Positions 39,045 through 47,805 are shown, counted from the stretch's first letter. The stretch is DNA of 64,000 nucleotides from Chromatiaceae bacterium (GCA_024235395.1 JACKMK010000002.1:1054001-1118000); one strand, 5' to 3'. Translations and numbers: made by a program. The notes: generated by a model from the sequence alone, not told the origin.

Positions 39045-39605
39045 TCATGGCAGGAACCCGTCCATCACGCGAAACGGTCGTCGCATAATGGCGGTACTCG
39101 CATTGATGCCACCGACCTCCGCGCGGAGGGCGTTCATCTCGGCGCCCATGGAGATCACTGCATGGCCGATTCTGCCAACGTCCTGTTGCATCGCCGGCAG
39201 GCTGCGCATGGGTGCCTCGATCGCCAACATGCCCTGTTCGATCTGTCCCAGACCTTCGACGATGCGATGGGTGTCCGCACCGATCTCCGCCACGGCCGCA
39301 TGCATTCCGGCAACGCTCGCGGTCATTCGTTGCATCTGCTGCGACATGGTCTGCATATGCGAGTCCATTTGATCGATTAGGTGATACATCAATCCGCCGG
39401 CCAGCACAGCAATCAGGCCGAGTAGAACCACGCTCCACCGCAGACGCTGGGTGAAGTGCGCCTCGATACGTTCGCGACGTTCGAGGTCTGTATGCAGGTC
39501 TAGCATCAGCTCACGCAGCACCGCCCGGGTCTCGGCGGAGACCCTGGGATCACGGCCTTCGACGTCGATCCGCTGCTCGAGGGTGCTTGAAGAATCGGCA
39601 GCCAT
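39045..39605 (-). CDS. single-pass membrane protein with long coiled-coil, unknown function
   Basis: 186 aa. A charged helical N-terminus (RAVLRELMLDLHTDLERRER) is followed by one membrane helix (WSVVLLGLIAVLAGGLMYHL, about residues 57-76) and a roughly 100-residue heptad-like segment rich in Met and Gln (DSHMQTMSQQMQRMTASVAGM onward). The topology resembles a membrane-tethered spacer or sensor stalk. Not recognised. It lies between the DUF1641 gene and kup with short gaps (about 25-33 bases), so it belongs to the sulfur operon. Confidence 0.75.
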   Translation of the reverse strand: MAADSSSTLEQRIDVEGRDPRVSAETRAVLRELMLDLHTDLERRERIEAHFTQRLRWSVVLLGLIAVLAGGLMYHLIDQMDSHMQTMSQQMQRMTASVAGMHAAVAEIGADTHRIVEGLGQIEQGMLAIEAPMRSLPAMQQDVGRIGHAVISMGAEMNALRAEVGGINASTAIMRRPFRVMDGFLP

Positions 39606-39638
39606 GGTAAGTAGGCCTAGGAGCCCGATGGCGGCCGG

Positions 39639-40451
39639 TCAGCAGGTTCCGCCGTCTTCGAGATAGCTGGGTAGCACGGCCAGTGTTCGTAGGCCGCGTT
39701 GGACCTCGGGGTCGCGCATCAGGTGCAGCAGTCCTGAAAGGCCACCCAAGTGGTCGGCATCGCCGGCGGCGTCGTCCATGGCGGCCTGCACGCCATGCAG
39801 CAGTTTGCGCGCGCGCTCCGGCAGATTGGCGGCTCCGCCGATCCCGCTGCCGGCCAGGCTGCCCAGAAGACGCTGTTGTTCACGGTCTTCGAGATAGTCG
39901 CTGATGTCGCGTAACCAAACGAGAGTGCCGTTTCGGTGGAGGTGGCCGAGCGTCTGCATCGCTTCTTTGATGCTTTCACCCAGGGCCTCCCTTTGAGCGA
40001 ATTCTGCCGCGTCGACGCTCCAGCGCACGGCTGGTCCGGCCAGGTGATCGGCAGCGTACTCGCTGAACAGCTCTGCCTTGTCCAGCAGCCGGTGCAGACG
40101 TTTCAGGTCATTTTGCAGATCGGCCAGCGGAAGGGCATTGAGTTGTGTCGGTGAACCCTTGAGCAGCGGGGCGAGCAGGCGGATGCTGTCGGCCATCAGG
40201 TCGGCATTGTCTCCAATCTGTTTCAACAGCCCGCTTGCGCGCAAGGCTTCGGCCGTGTCCAGCACGGCCTCCAGTAACTGCCCCAGATCATACCGGGAGG
40301 CCAGTTCCATCGACCGGTTGACGGTGCCCGTCACGGGCCCGGCGAACGGTCCGCTCATGGCGTTGACCAGGTCGGCCAGGCGTGCAAGCCCCTGCCATTG
40401 TTCTTCACTCAACGTAGGAGGGCCAGCAGGAGAGGCATGCGTATCGTTCAT
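39639..40451 (-). CDS. DUF1641-like helical protein of the sulfur operon
   Basis: 270 aa, all helical, no membrane segments. The C-terminal segment GLSGLLHLMRDPEVQRGLRTLAVLPSYL matches the DUF1641 pattern. DUF1641 proteins are commonly encoded next to sulfide:quinone oxidoreductase or formate dehydrogenase genes, and this one starts 9 bases after an SQR-like gene. A role as partner or membrane adaptor of that flavoprotein is inference. Confidence 0.75.
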   Translation of the reverse strand: MNDTHASPAGPPTLSEEQWQGLARLADLVNAMSGPFAGPVTGTVNRSMELASRYDLGQLLEAVLDTAEALRASGLLKQIGDNADLMADSIRLLAPLLKGSPTQLNALPLADLQNDLKRLHRLLDKAELFSEYAADHLAGPAVRWSVDAAEFAQREALGESIKEAMQTLGHLHRNGTLVWLRDISDYLEDREQQRLLGSLAGSGIGGAANLPERARKLLHGVQAAMDDAAGDADHLGGLSGLLHLMRDPEVQRGLRTLAVLPSYLEDGGTC

Positions 40452-40460
40452 GATCCCCTC

Positions 40461-41750
40461 CTAGGCGAACAGTTTTTCGGCCAGCAGTTCGGCGGCATCG
40501 AGGCCCCAGGGTGGCATCTTGCCGCGCGTCTTGAAGAACAGATTCTTGTACTGCATTTTCAGTAGGTAAGGGACATGGCCCATCTTCAGCACCTGGGTAT
40601 CGCCACCAAACCAGCTGTTCGACCGTATATAGAAGGCCTGGTTGTTGCCGATGTCACCAATGCAGTGCACGACGGGAGCGAGCGGCTTATCGGCATCTTC
40701 AGGATTCATGCGGCCGACATCTTTGGCGATCTGGCGACCTACAATCTCTGTCTCGGCGTGGCCGATCGCGCCCAACTTGGGAACGGTCACGGCGGCACAG
40801 TCGCCGGCGGCCAGGATCTCGGGATAGTCCGGGTTGCGCATTAGCAGATCGGTGACGATGAAGCCGCGGTTGTCGCTGATCGGTAGCCCCTTGAGAAACT
40901 CGTGCGGTTCCCAGTCGGGGAAGATGATCTTCAGTTCGGCCTCGACCGAGTCACCATTGGCAAACTCAATACCTTCTGCCGTGATCCGTTTGATGTCTTG
41001 CAGTTGGTTTTTGTAGTTGAATCCCATGTTCGACGCGATGCCGAGCAGTTCACCAACCACCTTTTCGCCGGCGTCCTCGGCGATCATGCTCGCCGGTGTG
41101 AACACGGTGATCTTGTCGGGACCGCCGCGACCATGGGTCTTTAGCCAGGTGGCCGCTGACAGCATGGTTTCGACCGGCGGGCCTTCACATGCGGCCAACG
41201 CGTCCGGGACACTGCCGCCTGGATACGGCTCGAGGCCGTGCGCGCCATCACCCTGGTTGAAGCGTGCTGAGCCGATGGCTATCGGTCCGCCCTGATAGTC
41301 ATTGAGCAGATAACGGCGCAGGCGCTCGCCCTGATAGGTATCGGTAACGGTGTGGCCGTACTCGGCGTAGCCTTCGATCTTGTCGAACGCCAGTCGATTG
41401 CCCAGTGCAATGACCAGATAGTCGTAGTCAATGCGGAACGACGCGGCACCCGGGCGCTCGCTTGGTACGCAACTAACGTGTTTGTTGTCGGGATCAATGC
41501 CGACGACCTCGGCCTGGACGAAGTCCACGCCGTCGTCGGTCAGTGGCGCGACGATGTCCATCAGCATGGTGCGTGAAGGATTGCGACCTTCAAACACCTC
41601 GCTGGGAATGTTCGGTACGTAAAGCAGGTAGGGTTTGCGGTCGACCAGGGTGATGCGTACCGCGTCGCCGGCGAATTCTCGGATCTTCTGCGCACTGCCC
41701 AGGCCGGCAAAGTTGCCGCCGAGTATCAGCACATGGGGTTTGGTGTTCAT
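40461..41750 (-). CDS. SQR-like FAD-dependent sulfide:quinone oxidoreductase
   Basis: 429 aa of the NDH-2/SQR/FCSD flavoprotein family. FAD-binding: VLILGGNFAGLGSAQKIREF at the N-terminus, and PEILAAGDCAAVTVPKLGAIG near residue 315. ACEGPPVETML carries a cysteine in the place of one SQR active-site Cys (C-x-GP-x-x-E pattern), and VHCIGDIGNNQAF carries another late cysteine; together they could form the redox-active pair. It would oxidise sulfide and pass electrons to quinone. Context supports this: the preceding gene encodes sulfur oxygenase reductase, which releases H2S. An NADH- or other-substrate relative cannot be fully excluded. Confidence 0.82.
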   Translation of the reverse strand: MNTKPHVLILGGNFAGLGSAQKIREFAGDAVRITLVDRKPYLLYVPNIPSEVFEGRNPSRTMLMDIVAPLTDDGVDFVQAEVVGIDPDNKHVSCVPSERPGAASFRIDYDYLVIALGNRLAFDKIEGYAEYGHTVTDTYQGERLRRYLLNDYQGGPIAIGSARFNQGDGAHGLEPYPGGSVPDALAACEGPPVETMLSAATWLKTHGRGGPDKITVFTPASMIAEDAGEKVVGELLGIASNMGFNYKNQLQDIKRITAEGIEFANGDSVEAELKIIFPDWEPHEFLKGLPISDNRGFIVTDLLMRNPDYPEILAAGDCAAVTVPKLGAIGHAETEIVGRQIAKDVGRMNPEDADKPLAPVVHCIGDIGNNQAFYIRSNSWFGGDTQVLKMGHVPYLLKMQYKNLFFKTRGKMPPWGLDAAELLAEKLFA

Positions 41751-41776
41751 GCTTGCTCTCCGTATATGCTCAGTGG

Positions 41777-42727
41777 TTACTTGACCAGGTGGCGACGCCA
41801 CAGGCCCTGTTCCATCATGGGTGCGAAAACCTGGTAGTAGGGTCCGCGGTCGAGATGCCGCAACACACCGTCGTTGTGGATCTGGCGCAGTTCGTAGTCG
41901 ACCATGGCGTGCCCCAGCCCCATGTGGGCGTGGTCCGGGCTCTCCCATTCCATGTGCACCAGATACTGGGTGGGGGTTTGTGCCGGGATCGGAGGTTTGT
42001 TGTGCACCTCTGAGCCATAGTTGGTGTTGTATTTCGGTGGGTTGGCGCCGAGGGTGGCCTTGAGCATGCCTTCCGGATCGAGTTGGAACGAGCCGATTGC
42101 TGACACGCCGAACTGCTTGAGCACCATCCAGCCAACCATGCCGGGCACGTTTTCCTTCATCCATTTCAGGGTTGCCTGCGCCCCTTCTTCGAACTCGTGC
42201 TCGTGACCGTGCATCACCCAGTGGTCGCCTATGACGACCGCCCGTTGACCCGACAATGCGACTTTTGGCACCGGCTGCTGGGCGGCGAACGATTCGCCGA
42301 GTACCGTCGGCACATCGGTCATGCTCATCAGCTGTGGCAGATCGGAGGCGATGATCTCGTAGTAGGGTTCCCACGGCCCTTCAATCACCATGTCGAGACA
42401 GTGTCCACACAGTTCGTAGATGGTGTCGAAGTTGTCGTGGTGCATCTCCTCGTGCGAGTGCACGTCTTTCCACACCGTGTACTGGTACATGCCCATCGGG
42501 TTCAACGGCGGTTCGCCGTTGCGCATGTCGATGGCACCACCACCATAGCGCCCGGCCATGGGATGGATGCCGATCTGCAACAGCTGTTCGAACCCGAGAA
42601 ATCCGGGATGCGATGCTGTCGTGATGCAGACCTTCGGCCCGACATGCATCATTGTCTCGTAGCTGTCGGGGCGGTTGGCGATACGTGCCTGGTTGATCGC
42701 GATAATGGGGTTTTGCTGACTGCTCAC
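41777..42727 (-). CDS. sor: sulfur oxygenase reductase
   Basis: 316 aa (archaeal enzymes about 308). SOR disproportionates elemental sulfur with O2 into sulfite, thiosulfate and sulfide in the cytosol without external cofactors, as a 24-mer shell. The active site is intact: Cys34 in GPKVCITTASHPGFLGF (the essential persulfide cysteine) and mononuclear iron ligands His92 and His96 in SHEEMHH and Glu120 in GPWEPYYEI. The CxxC pair at 107/110 (LCGHC) matches the auxiliary cysteines of Acidianus SOR. The start is GTG 42727 with GGAG about 9 bases upstream. It is the first gene of its operon, behind a strong sigma-54 element. Confidence 0.95.
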   Translation of the reverse strand: MSSQQNPIIAINQARIANRPDSYETMMHVGPKVCITTASHPGFLGFEQLLQIGIHPMAGRYGGGAIDMRNGEPPLNPMGMYQYTVWKDVHSHEEMHHDNFDTIYELCGHCLDMVIEGPWEPYYEIIASDLPQLMSMTDVPTVLGESFAAQQPVPKVALSGQRAVVIGDHWVMHGHEHEFEEGAQATLKWMKENVPGMVGWMVLKQFGVSAIGSFQLDPEGMLKATLGANPPKYNTNYGSEVHNKPPIPAQTPTQYLVHMEWESPDHAHMGLGHAMVDYELRQIHNDGVLRHLDRGPYYQVFAPMMEQGLWRRHLVK

Positions 42728-43169
42728 GCTGTAATCTCCGAATGGCGCTTGTATGCCTTATGTATGGCAACTTCCCTGCCAATTCCGCAGTGTCTTGAAT
42801 CGCCGCGATATTTCTCACGGCCTCGGATGCGGACTGCGCGGTGTTGGCGCATAGTCACCGCGCGCTTGGTTCTTATTCCCCAACACAACGTCGGATTGCG
42901 TGACTGCGCCGCCGCAATCCTCTACGCCTCGGCAGGCAAGCACCCTTGGCGAGGATCTTGCCCGAGCGATATCGACCGGCGGGCCTGGCCGTTCGGCGTT
43001 CGTAGGCGTGAATCGACAGCGTTGGCTGCTTGCCCGCTGTGCGTTGGCAGATCAGGCAAGGTGCCATTGAGCGCTTGGCCTGTGCAGAGTAGTTCTTTCG
43101 ACACGCACAGGCGGACGCAAGAGAAATAGCGTTGCGAGTTGTACGCGTAGGCGTACCGCTAGGTCGAAG
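42728..43169. other. intergenic region upstream of sor
   Basis: 442 bases with no convincing gene. Contains the sor sigma-54 promoter (42766-42781). Upstream are nested inverted repeats: TGCGC-N7-GCGCA (42835-42851), GCGCGGTG-N12-CACCGCGC (42836-42863), and GGATTGCG-N12-CGCAATCC (42893-42920). These lie 55-140 bases upstream of the -24 box, the usual place for enhancer-protein sites; assignment is speculative. Confidence 0.55.
42766..42781 (-). promoter_or_regulatory. sigma-54 -24/-12 promoter for the sor operon
   Basis: Minus strand TGGCAGGGAAGTTGCC: TGGCA at -24, exact GG-N10-GC spacing, TTGC at -12. The predicted start is about 42754, leaving a short leader containing the GGAG ribosome binding site before GTG 42727. 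Confidence 0.8.
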
Positions 43170-43319
43170 CTAAGCTGCGATCTGCAGGCGCGGGATGATC
43201 TCCATCAGACCGAACAGGATCAGATAGAACGCCACGATGTAACTGAGCAGGCGAGGCCAAACCAGGATGGCAATGCCGGACAGAATCGAAACAAGGGGTG
43301 AAAGCAAGGTGATGTCCAC
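43170..43319 (-). CDS. DUF3096-type small membrane protein
   Basis: 49 aa, two hydrophobic segments separated by a short turn: LLSPLVSILSGIAILVWPRLL then YIVAFYLILFGLMEII. This matches the DUF3096 pattern of small membrane proteins of unknown function (SGIAILVWPRLLSYIVAFYLI core). Start at GTG 43319 with GGAG nine bases upstream; the open frame continues upstream but is not protein-like. Stands alone between sor and emrA. Confidence 0.72.
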   Translation of the reverse strand: MDITLLSPLVSILSGIAILVWPRLLSYIVAFYLILFGLMEIIPRLQIAA

Positions 43320-43781
43320 TGTTTGGTTCTCCAGAGAAGTTGCGGGGTTCACGCCATCGTCGTCGACACCATGTCTTGCCAGGTCAGGTGTCGGTATTGC
43401 CAGCGCCTGGCGCCAGTACTCGAAGACGGACAACAAGTCTTGGGCAGGAATCGTGCCGAGTGCGCCGGCGATTGCTTCATGACCAGGGGTTCTGTGCCCT
43501 TGGTGAAGGGGCGCTTCTTGCCTTCGACCGCAGTCGCTGTCTCGACCTTGGTGGACGTTCGCACAACCGGTAATCGATCGCATGGGGCGTGAAGGCGTCG
43601 CCGCCGAATTGAGACTCGGTTTGTTTGCACCATAAGTTGTGGCTGTTGGACCAAGTGAGATTGTGATCGTCGAGTCCACTGCGGGCTCGATCGGCGGTCG
43701 GCACGGATATGAACGTCACGGCGTCTGCGCTTTCTCTGTGGGGACCGGCCCTAGTCTTATGTCGGCGCGAGTGGGTGCGCT

Positions 43782-43797
43782 TGGCAAGGCAATTGCT
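43782..43797 (+). promoter_or_regulatory. sigma-54 -24/-12 promoter for emrAB-invertase
   Basis: TGGCAAGGCAATTGCT: TGGCA, GG-N10-GC, TTGCT. The predicted start is about 43808, with a roughly 115-base leader before ATG 43923. Confidence 0.78.
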
Positions 43798-43810
43798 ACT
43801 TATGGAGAAA

Positions 43811-43847
43811 GCGATCGATCAGGATCATCGGTTGTACGCGATCGATC
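43811..43847. repeat. direct repeat GCGATCGATC x2 in emrA leader
   Basis: GCGATCGATC at 43811-43820 and 43838-43847, in the predicted 5' leader just downstream of the sigma-54 promoter. Each copy contains the palindrome GATCGATC. It could be an operator or an RNA structure; no known family. Confidence 0.5.
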
Positions 43848-43922
43848 GACTAGACAGTGAGTGATGGGTTTACCTGCCACGGGAAATCAACGAATGCCAC
43901 GCCGGCCATGGAAGCAAAGACA

Positions 43923-44909
43923 ATGAATCTACGCCGTCTCTTGATCATCCTTGTGATCGTCGCCATCGGGGGTGCCGCCGCTTGGTACTACTATCGCTAT
44001 GACCAGGCACACCCTTCGACTGCCGATGCCTATCTGAGCATGCACGTGGCTCGCATGGCCGCGCAGGTCAGCGGCCCGGTCGCCACCGTACCGGTGCACA
44101 GTCACCAGCCGGTTTCGGAGGGTGACCTGTTGTTTAGCATCGATCCAGCGGCGTTTGAGCTCGCGGTGCAGCAGGCCAATGCGCGGCTACAACAGGCCAA
44201 AGACACGGTGAGCGCCGCGAACGCCCAGGTCGCGGCGGCCAAAGCACAGGTGGATGCCGCCAATGCAACCTTGCAGGAGGTGCGGCATCACTCCGCGCGT
44301 GTCCGCGATTTGGTGGCCAAGGGCACTGCCTCTAAAGATGAAGGAGACGCAGCCGAGCGCGCATTCAAGGATGCCCGTGACAACCTTGTCGCTGCCAGGG
44401 CCGAGTTCGCGGCCGCGGAGGCGCGACGCGGAACGGTGGGTGACGACAACGCCTCGGTCAAGGCGGCCGAGGCGGCACTGGGACAGGCCAAGCTCGATCT
44501 GCAACATACGCGCATTGTCGCCCCAACCGATGGTGTTGTCGGTGAAGTCGACCTTCGCCCCGGCAGTTTCGTCAGTGCGGGAAGCCCGGTGTTCGCACTG
44601 GTGGAAACCGGAGAGGTCTGGGTGGATGCCAATTTCAAAGAAACCGATCTGGTGCAGATCCGGCCCGGCCAAGCGGCGAAGGTCAAGGTCGACTTGCTAC
44701 CCGACAAGACGTTTGAGGGCAGGGTCGAAAGTCTCAGCCCGGCTTCCGGCACAGCCTTTTCGTTGCTACCACCGGAGAATGCCACTGGTAACTGGGTGAA
44801 GGTGACGCAGCGATTCCCGGTTCGAGTTCGCCTGCTGAATCCGGTATCGGGCCTGCGTGTGGGCGCCAGCAGTGAGGTCACGATCGATACGGCCGCGTCG
44901 CGTGACTGA
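43923..44909 (+). CDS. EmrA/HlyD-family efflux adaptor
   Basis: 328 aa. One N-terminal membrane helix (LLIILVIVAIGGAAAWYYY), then a lipoyl half (ADAYLSMHVARMAAQVSGPVA), a long Ala-rich alpha-helical hairpin (about residues 85-200), the second lipoyl half (TRIVAPTDGVVGEVDLRPG) and a beta-barrel (VWVDANFKETDLVQIRPGQ). This is the EmrA pattern: periplasmic partner of an MFS exporter. Start ATG 43923 preceded by GGAAG; ATG 43908 is an alternative. The MFS gene follows after 18 bases. Confidence 0.92.
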   Translation: MNLRRLLIILVIVAIGGAAAWYYYRYDQAHPSTADAYLSMHVARMAAQVSGPVATVPVHSHQPVSEGDLLFSIDPAAFELAVQQANARLQQAKDTVSAANAQVAAAKAQVDAANATLQEVRHHSARVRDLVAKGTASKDEGDAAERAFKDARDNLVAARAEFAAAEARRGTVGDDNASVKAAEAALGQAKLDLQHTRIVAPTDGVVGEVDLRPGSFVSAGSPVFALVETGEVWVDANFKETDLVQIRPGQAAKVKVDLLPDKTFEGRVESLSPASGTAFSLLPPENATGNWVKVTQRFPVRVRLLNPVSGLRVGASSEVTIDTAASRD

Positions 44910-44927
44910 CGTGACGGGAGACTGCGG

Positions 44928-46415
44928 GTGAGCACGCCGACAATAGCGGGTAACAAGGTGCTGTCAGGGCTCGCCCTGATGTTGACGACCATCATGGTCA
45001 TCATGGATATGACCATCGTCAATGTCACCCTTCCGCACATGATGGGTGCCCTGGGAGCCACCGCGGACCAGGTGACTTGGGTCCTGACTGGCTACATCGT
45101 GGCCGAGGCAGTTACCATTCCACTGACCGGTTTTCTGGCCGGACGGTTTGGGCGACGCCGTGTGTTGACGGTTGGTATCGCAGGATTCGTCGTCGCCTCC
45201 GCGCTATGTGGTCAAAGCAGCTCGCTCGCGGAAATCGTTACTTTCCGACTGTTACAGGGCGTAGCGGGCGCGCCACTGATACCGTTGTCGCAGGCTGTGC
45301 TGGTCGATGCTTTCCCTGACGATCAACGCGGCAAGGCGATGGCGATCTGGGGTATCGGAATCATGCTCGGTCCCGTACTCGGACCAACAGTCGGCGGTCT
45401 CGTTACCGAGCATCTCGATTGGCGCTGGGTGTTCTACATCAATCTTCCCGTCGGACTGCTCAACCTCGTTCTGGTGCGGCGGTTCATCGGGGAAACAGCG
45501 CGTCGCCCTGTCGGCACTGACTGGCTGGGTGCGGTTCTCATGGTGATCGGCATCGGCAGTCTGCAGATACTGCTCGATCGCGGTAACCAGGAGGGCTGGT
45601 GGCAGTCGGGGCTGATAGACGTGTTGACGGTCACCGCGGTGCTCGGCATCGTGCTGTTCGTTGTGCGCTCACTCAGCGTCGATCGTCCAATTGTCGATCT
45701 TCGACTGTTCCGCGACCGCAATCTGGCGGTCGCCTCCGGCATGATGTTGGTGTTTGGCCTGGGCCTGTTTGGCACAGTGGCCATACAGCCCATCATGCTG
45801 GAGCGTCTGTTCTCTTACCCTGCTGAAATGACCGGCTTGGTGATGGCGCCAAGGGCCCTTGGATCGGCGGTATCCATGGCCATCGTCGCGCGGTTGGCCG
45901 GACACGTTGACGACCGTTGGCTGGTAGGGACCGGCATGCTGTTGGCGGCTACGGGCACCTGGCTCATGTCAGGGTACAGCCTGGACATCAGTCCAGGATG
46001 GGTCATCTGGCCAGGTGTGGTGCAGGGTCTTGGCATGGGCGCAGTATTTGTACCACTGTCGGCCATGGCCTACGGTTCTTTGGCACCTGCGCAGGCGGAC
46101 GCCGGCGCTGGGTTGTTCAACCTGGCGCGCACCATTGGCAGTGCCGTCGGGGTGTCGATAGCTGTGACCTGGTATACGCGATTCGGTCAGGCCGGCTGGA
46201 ACCAGTTGGGTGGACACATCAACCCATATAATACCTCGCTGCATCATTGGCTGGCAGCGCAAGGCATCGATATGGCAAGTCCGGCGGCGCCGGCGTTGCT
46301 CGCACGAGAATTGGGTCGCCAATCGTCGATGCTGGCCTTTGCGCAGACCTTCCAGCTCATCGCGTTCAGTTTTCTGATGATGGCTCCACTGCTGCTTCTG
46401 TTGCGCAGAAAGTGA
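44928..46415 (+). CDS. EmrB-type MFS drug exporter (DHA2, 14 TM)
   Basis: 495 aa with about fourteen membrane helices. DHA2 motifs: LTTIMVIMDMTIVNVTLPHM in helix 1, the antiporter-loop motif GFLAGRFGRRRVL, and motif C-like GIGIMLGPVLGPTVGG. It pumps hydrophobic compounds, uncouplers or fatty acids out with protons, together with the adaptor encoded immediately upstream. Start GTG 44928. The following invertase gene begins 31 bases later, so a three-gene unit is likely. Confidence 0.92.
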   Translation: MSTPTIAGNKVLSGLALMLTTIMVIMDMTIVNVTLPHMMGALGATADQVTWVLTGYIVAEAVTIPLTGFLAGRFGRRRVLTVGIAGFVVASALCGQSSSLAEIVTFRLLQGVAGAPLIPLSQAVLVDAFPDDQRGKAMAIWGIGIMLGPVLGPTVGGLVTEHLDWRWVFYINLPVGLLNLVLVRRFIGETARRPVGTDWLGAVLMVIGIGSLQILLDRGNQEGWWQSGLIDVLTVTAVLGIVLFVVRSLSVDRPIVDLRLFRDRNLAVASGMMLVFGLGLFGTVAIQPIMLERLFSYPAEMTGLVMAPRALGSAVSMAIVARLAGHVDDRWLVGTGMLLAATGTWLMSGYSLDISPGWVIWPGVVQGLGMGAVFVPLSAMAYGSLAPAQADAGAGLFNLARTIGSAVGVSIAVTWYTRFGQAGWNQLGGHINPYNTSLHHWLAAQGIDMASPAAPALLARELGRQSSMLAFAQTFQLIAFSFLMMAPLLLLLRRK

Positions 46416-46446
46416 CTTCACCTCAGCTCTCCAAATATCACATAGC

Positions 46447-47805
46447 ATGAACGACGAATCACTGCAAAAGGCCTATACATTGCTGAACAGGTCCGTGATC
46501 TGTTGCGATGGTCGACCCATCGGAACGGCGGCCGTCGGCGATCCGGACCGCCCGCCAGCAAAGAACCACGGCGAGTGCTTCATTCGGGATTTTTTCGTTT
46601 CTGGTCTGGTGTTCCTCGCTGATGGGAACCCCGGCATTGTCCGCGCGTTTCTGCTCGCTGTGTTGGACATTACCGAGCAAGAACATGAGAGCACGGAAGC
46701 CAGTATCCATCCTTCGGTGATGCCGGCGAGTTTTCGTGTGGTGCGAGGCGCGGGTGGCTCGGAAACGCTCGAGGGCGATTTTGGAGATCGCGCGATCGGC
46801 AGGGTTGCTCCGGTGGATTCACTATTCTGGTGGACATGGCTGTTGTGCGTGTATGTCGACGCAACGGGAGACGTTGAGATCACGCGGCAAGACGACGTAC
46901 AAAACAACCTGGAGCGGGTATTGGCGCTCAGTGCCAATGACGCGTTCGAGGTGTTCCCGACACTGATGGTCCCAGACGGCGCATTCATGGTCGACAGGCG
47001 CATGGGAGTCTATGGGCACCCGCTCGAGATCCAGGCGTTGTTCTACCGAGCGCTTCGCGGCGCACTGAGATTTCTGACGAAATCACCCGAGAATCAACGA
47101 CTGGTGGCTTGCGCGGAGGCGCGTGCGGCACGGCTGCGGGACTACGTCCGCAAGTGGTACTGGATTGATTTGTTCCGTATGCGTGATATTCATCGTTTCC
47201 CGAACGAAGAGTTTGGTAAGTCCGGGGTCAATCTGCACAACATCCAGCCCGATGCTGTGCCGGAATGGGTAGCGGAATGGGTCGGCAATGACGCGGGTTA
47301 CTTCGCCGGCAACCTGGGACCCGGTCGCATGGATTTTCGGTTCTTTGCTCAGGGCAATCTGCTGGCAATACTCTTCGGTCTGGCGACGGCCGAGCAGACT
47401 GCAGCCGTGATGAGGTTGTTTGAATCCCATTGGCCCGAGCTGATAGGTCAAATGCCGCTCAAGCTGTGCTATCCGGCATTGGAAGGAGAGGCCTGGTGTC
47501 TGTTGACCGGGGGTGATTCGAAGAACCGACCCTGGTCGTATCACAATGCCGGCAATTGGCCGGTCCTTTTGTGGGTGTTCGTCGCCGCCGCGCTAAAAAC
47601 AGGGAACAACGCCCTGGCGCAGCGTGCGTACCAACTCGCAGCCGAACGCCTGGAGCAAGATGCGTGGCCGGAGTACTACGACGGAAAAAGCGCCGGTCTC
47701 ATTGGACGCTATGCCAATTTGAACCAGACTTGGACGGCGGCGGCGTTGATCTTGGCCGACAAGTTGCTCAAAGGACATCCGATCACACCGTTGCTATTTG
47801 TCTGA
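46447..47805 (+). CDS. GH100 alkaline/neutral invertase
   Basis: 452 aa, cytosolic sucrose hydrolase (glucose plus fructose) of the family found in plants, cyanobacteria and some proteobacteria. Strong family signatures: RVAPVDSLFWW, DGAFMVDRRMGVYGHPLEIQ, RFFAQGNLLAILFGLAT, LKLCYPALEGEAWCLLTGGD and SKNRPWSYHNAGNWPVLLW. No signal peptide. No sucrose synthase/phosphatase is in view. Products could enter the pentose phosphate route via the pgi and zwf genes in this window. It ends convergently with yfdX2, separated by a hairpin. Confidence 0.92.
   Translation: MNDESLQKAYTLLNRSVICCDGRPIGTAAVGDPDRPPAKNHGECFIRDFFVSGLVFLADGNPGIVRAFLLAVLDITEQEHESTEASIHPSVMPASFRVVRGAGGSETLEGDFGDRAIGRVAPVDSLFWWTWLLCVYVDATGDVEITRQDDVQNNLERVLALSANDAFEVFPTLMVPDGAFMVDRRMGVYGHPLEIQALFYRALRGALRFLTKSPENQRLVACAEARAARLRDYVRKWYWIDLFRMRDIHRFPNEEFGKSGVNLHNIQPDAVPEWVAEWVGNDAGYFAGNLGPGRMDFRFFAQGNLLAILFGLATAEQTAAVMRLFESHWPELIGQMPLKLCYPALEGEAWCLLTGGDSKNRPWSYHNAGNWPVLLWVFVAAALKTGNNALAQRAYQLAAERLEQDAWPEYYDGKSAGLIGRYANLNQTWTAAALILADKLLKGHPITPLLFV

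Larger units (their letters stand above)
43320..43922. other. intergenic region between the DUF3096 gene and emrA-like gene
   Basis: About 600 bases in which I see no credible gene. It holds an inverted repeat CGACACC-N16-GGTGTCG near 43367, the palindrome CTGGCGCCAG near 43408, a plus-strand sigma-54 promoter (43782-43797), and paired GCGATCGATC repeats in the predicted leader (43811-43847). The 450 bases upstream of the promoter are unusually long for this window and may include regulator sites or an undetected small RNA. Confidence 0.5.

Noticed and set aside
42197..43129. Plus-strand 310-codon frame across sor and its upstream region
   Set aside because: Antisense of sor plus intergenic sequence; no domain and low-complexity composition.
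43341..43356. Minus-strand GG-N10-GC (TGGCGTGAACCCCGCA) as a promoter for the DUF3096 gene
   Set aside because: The -12 half is poor and the implied start would fall at the ribosome binding site.
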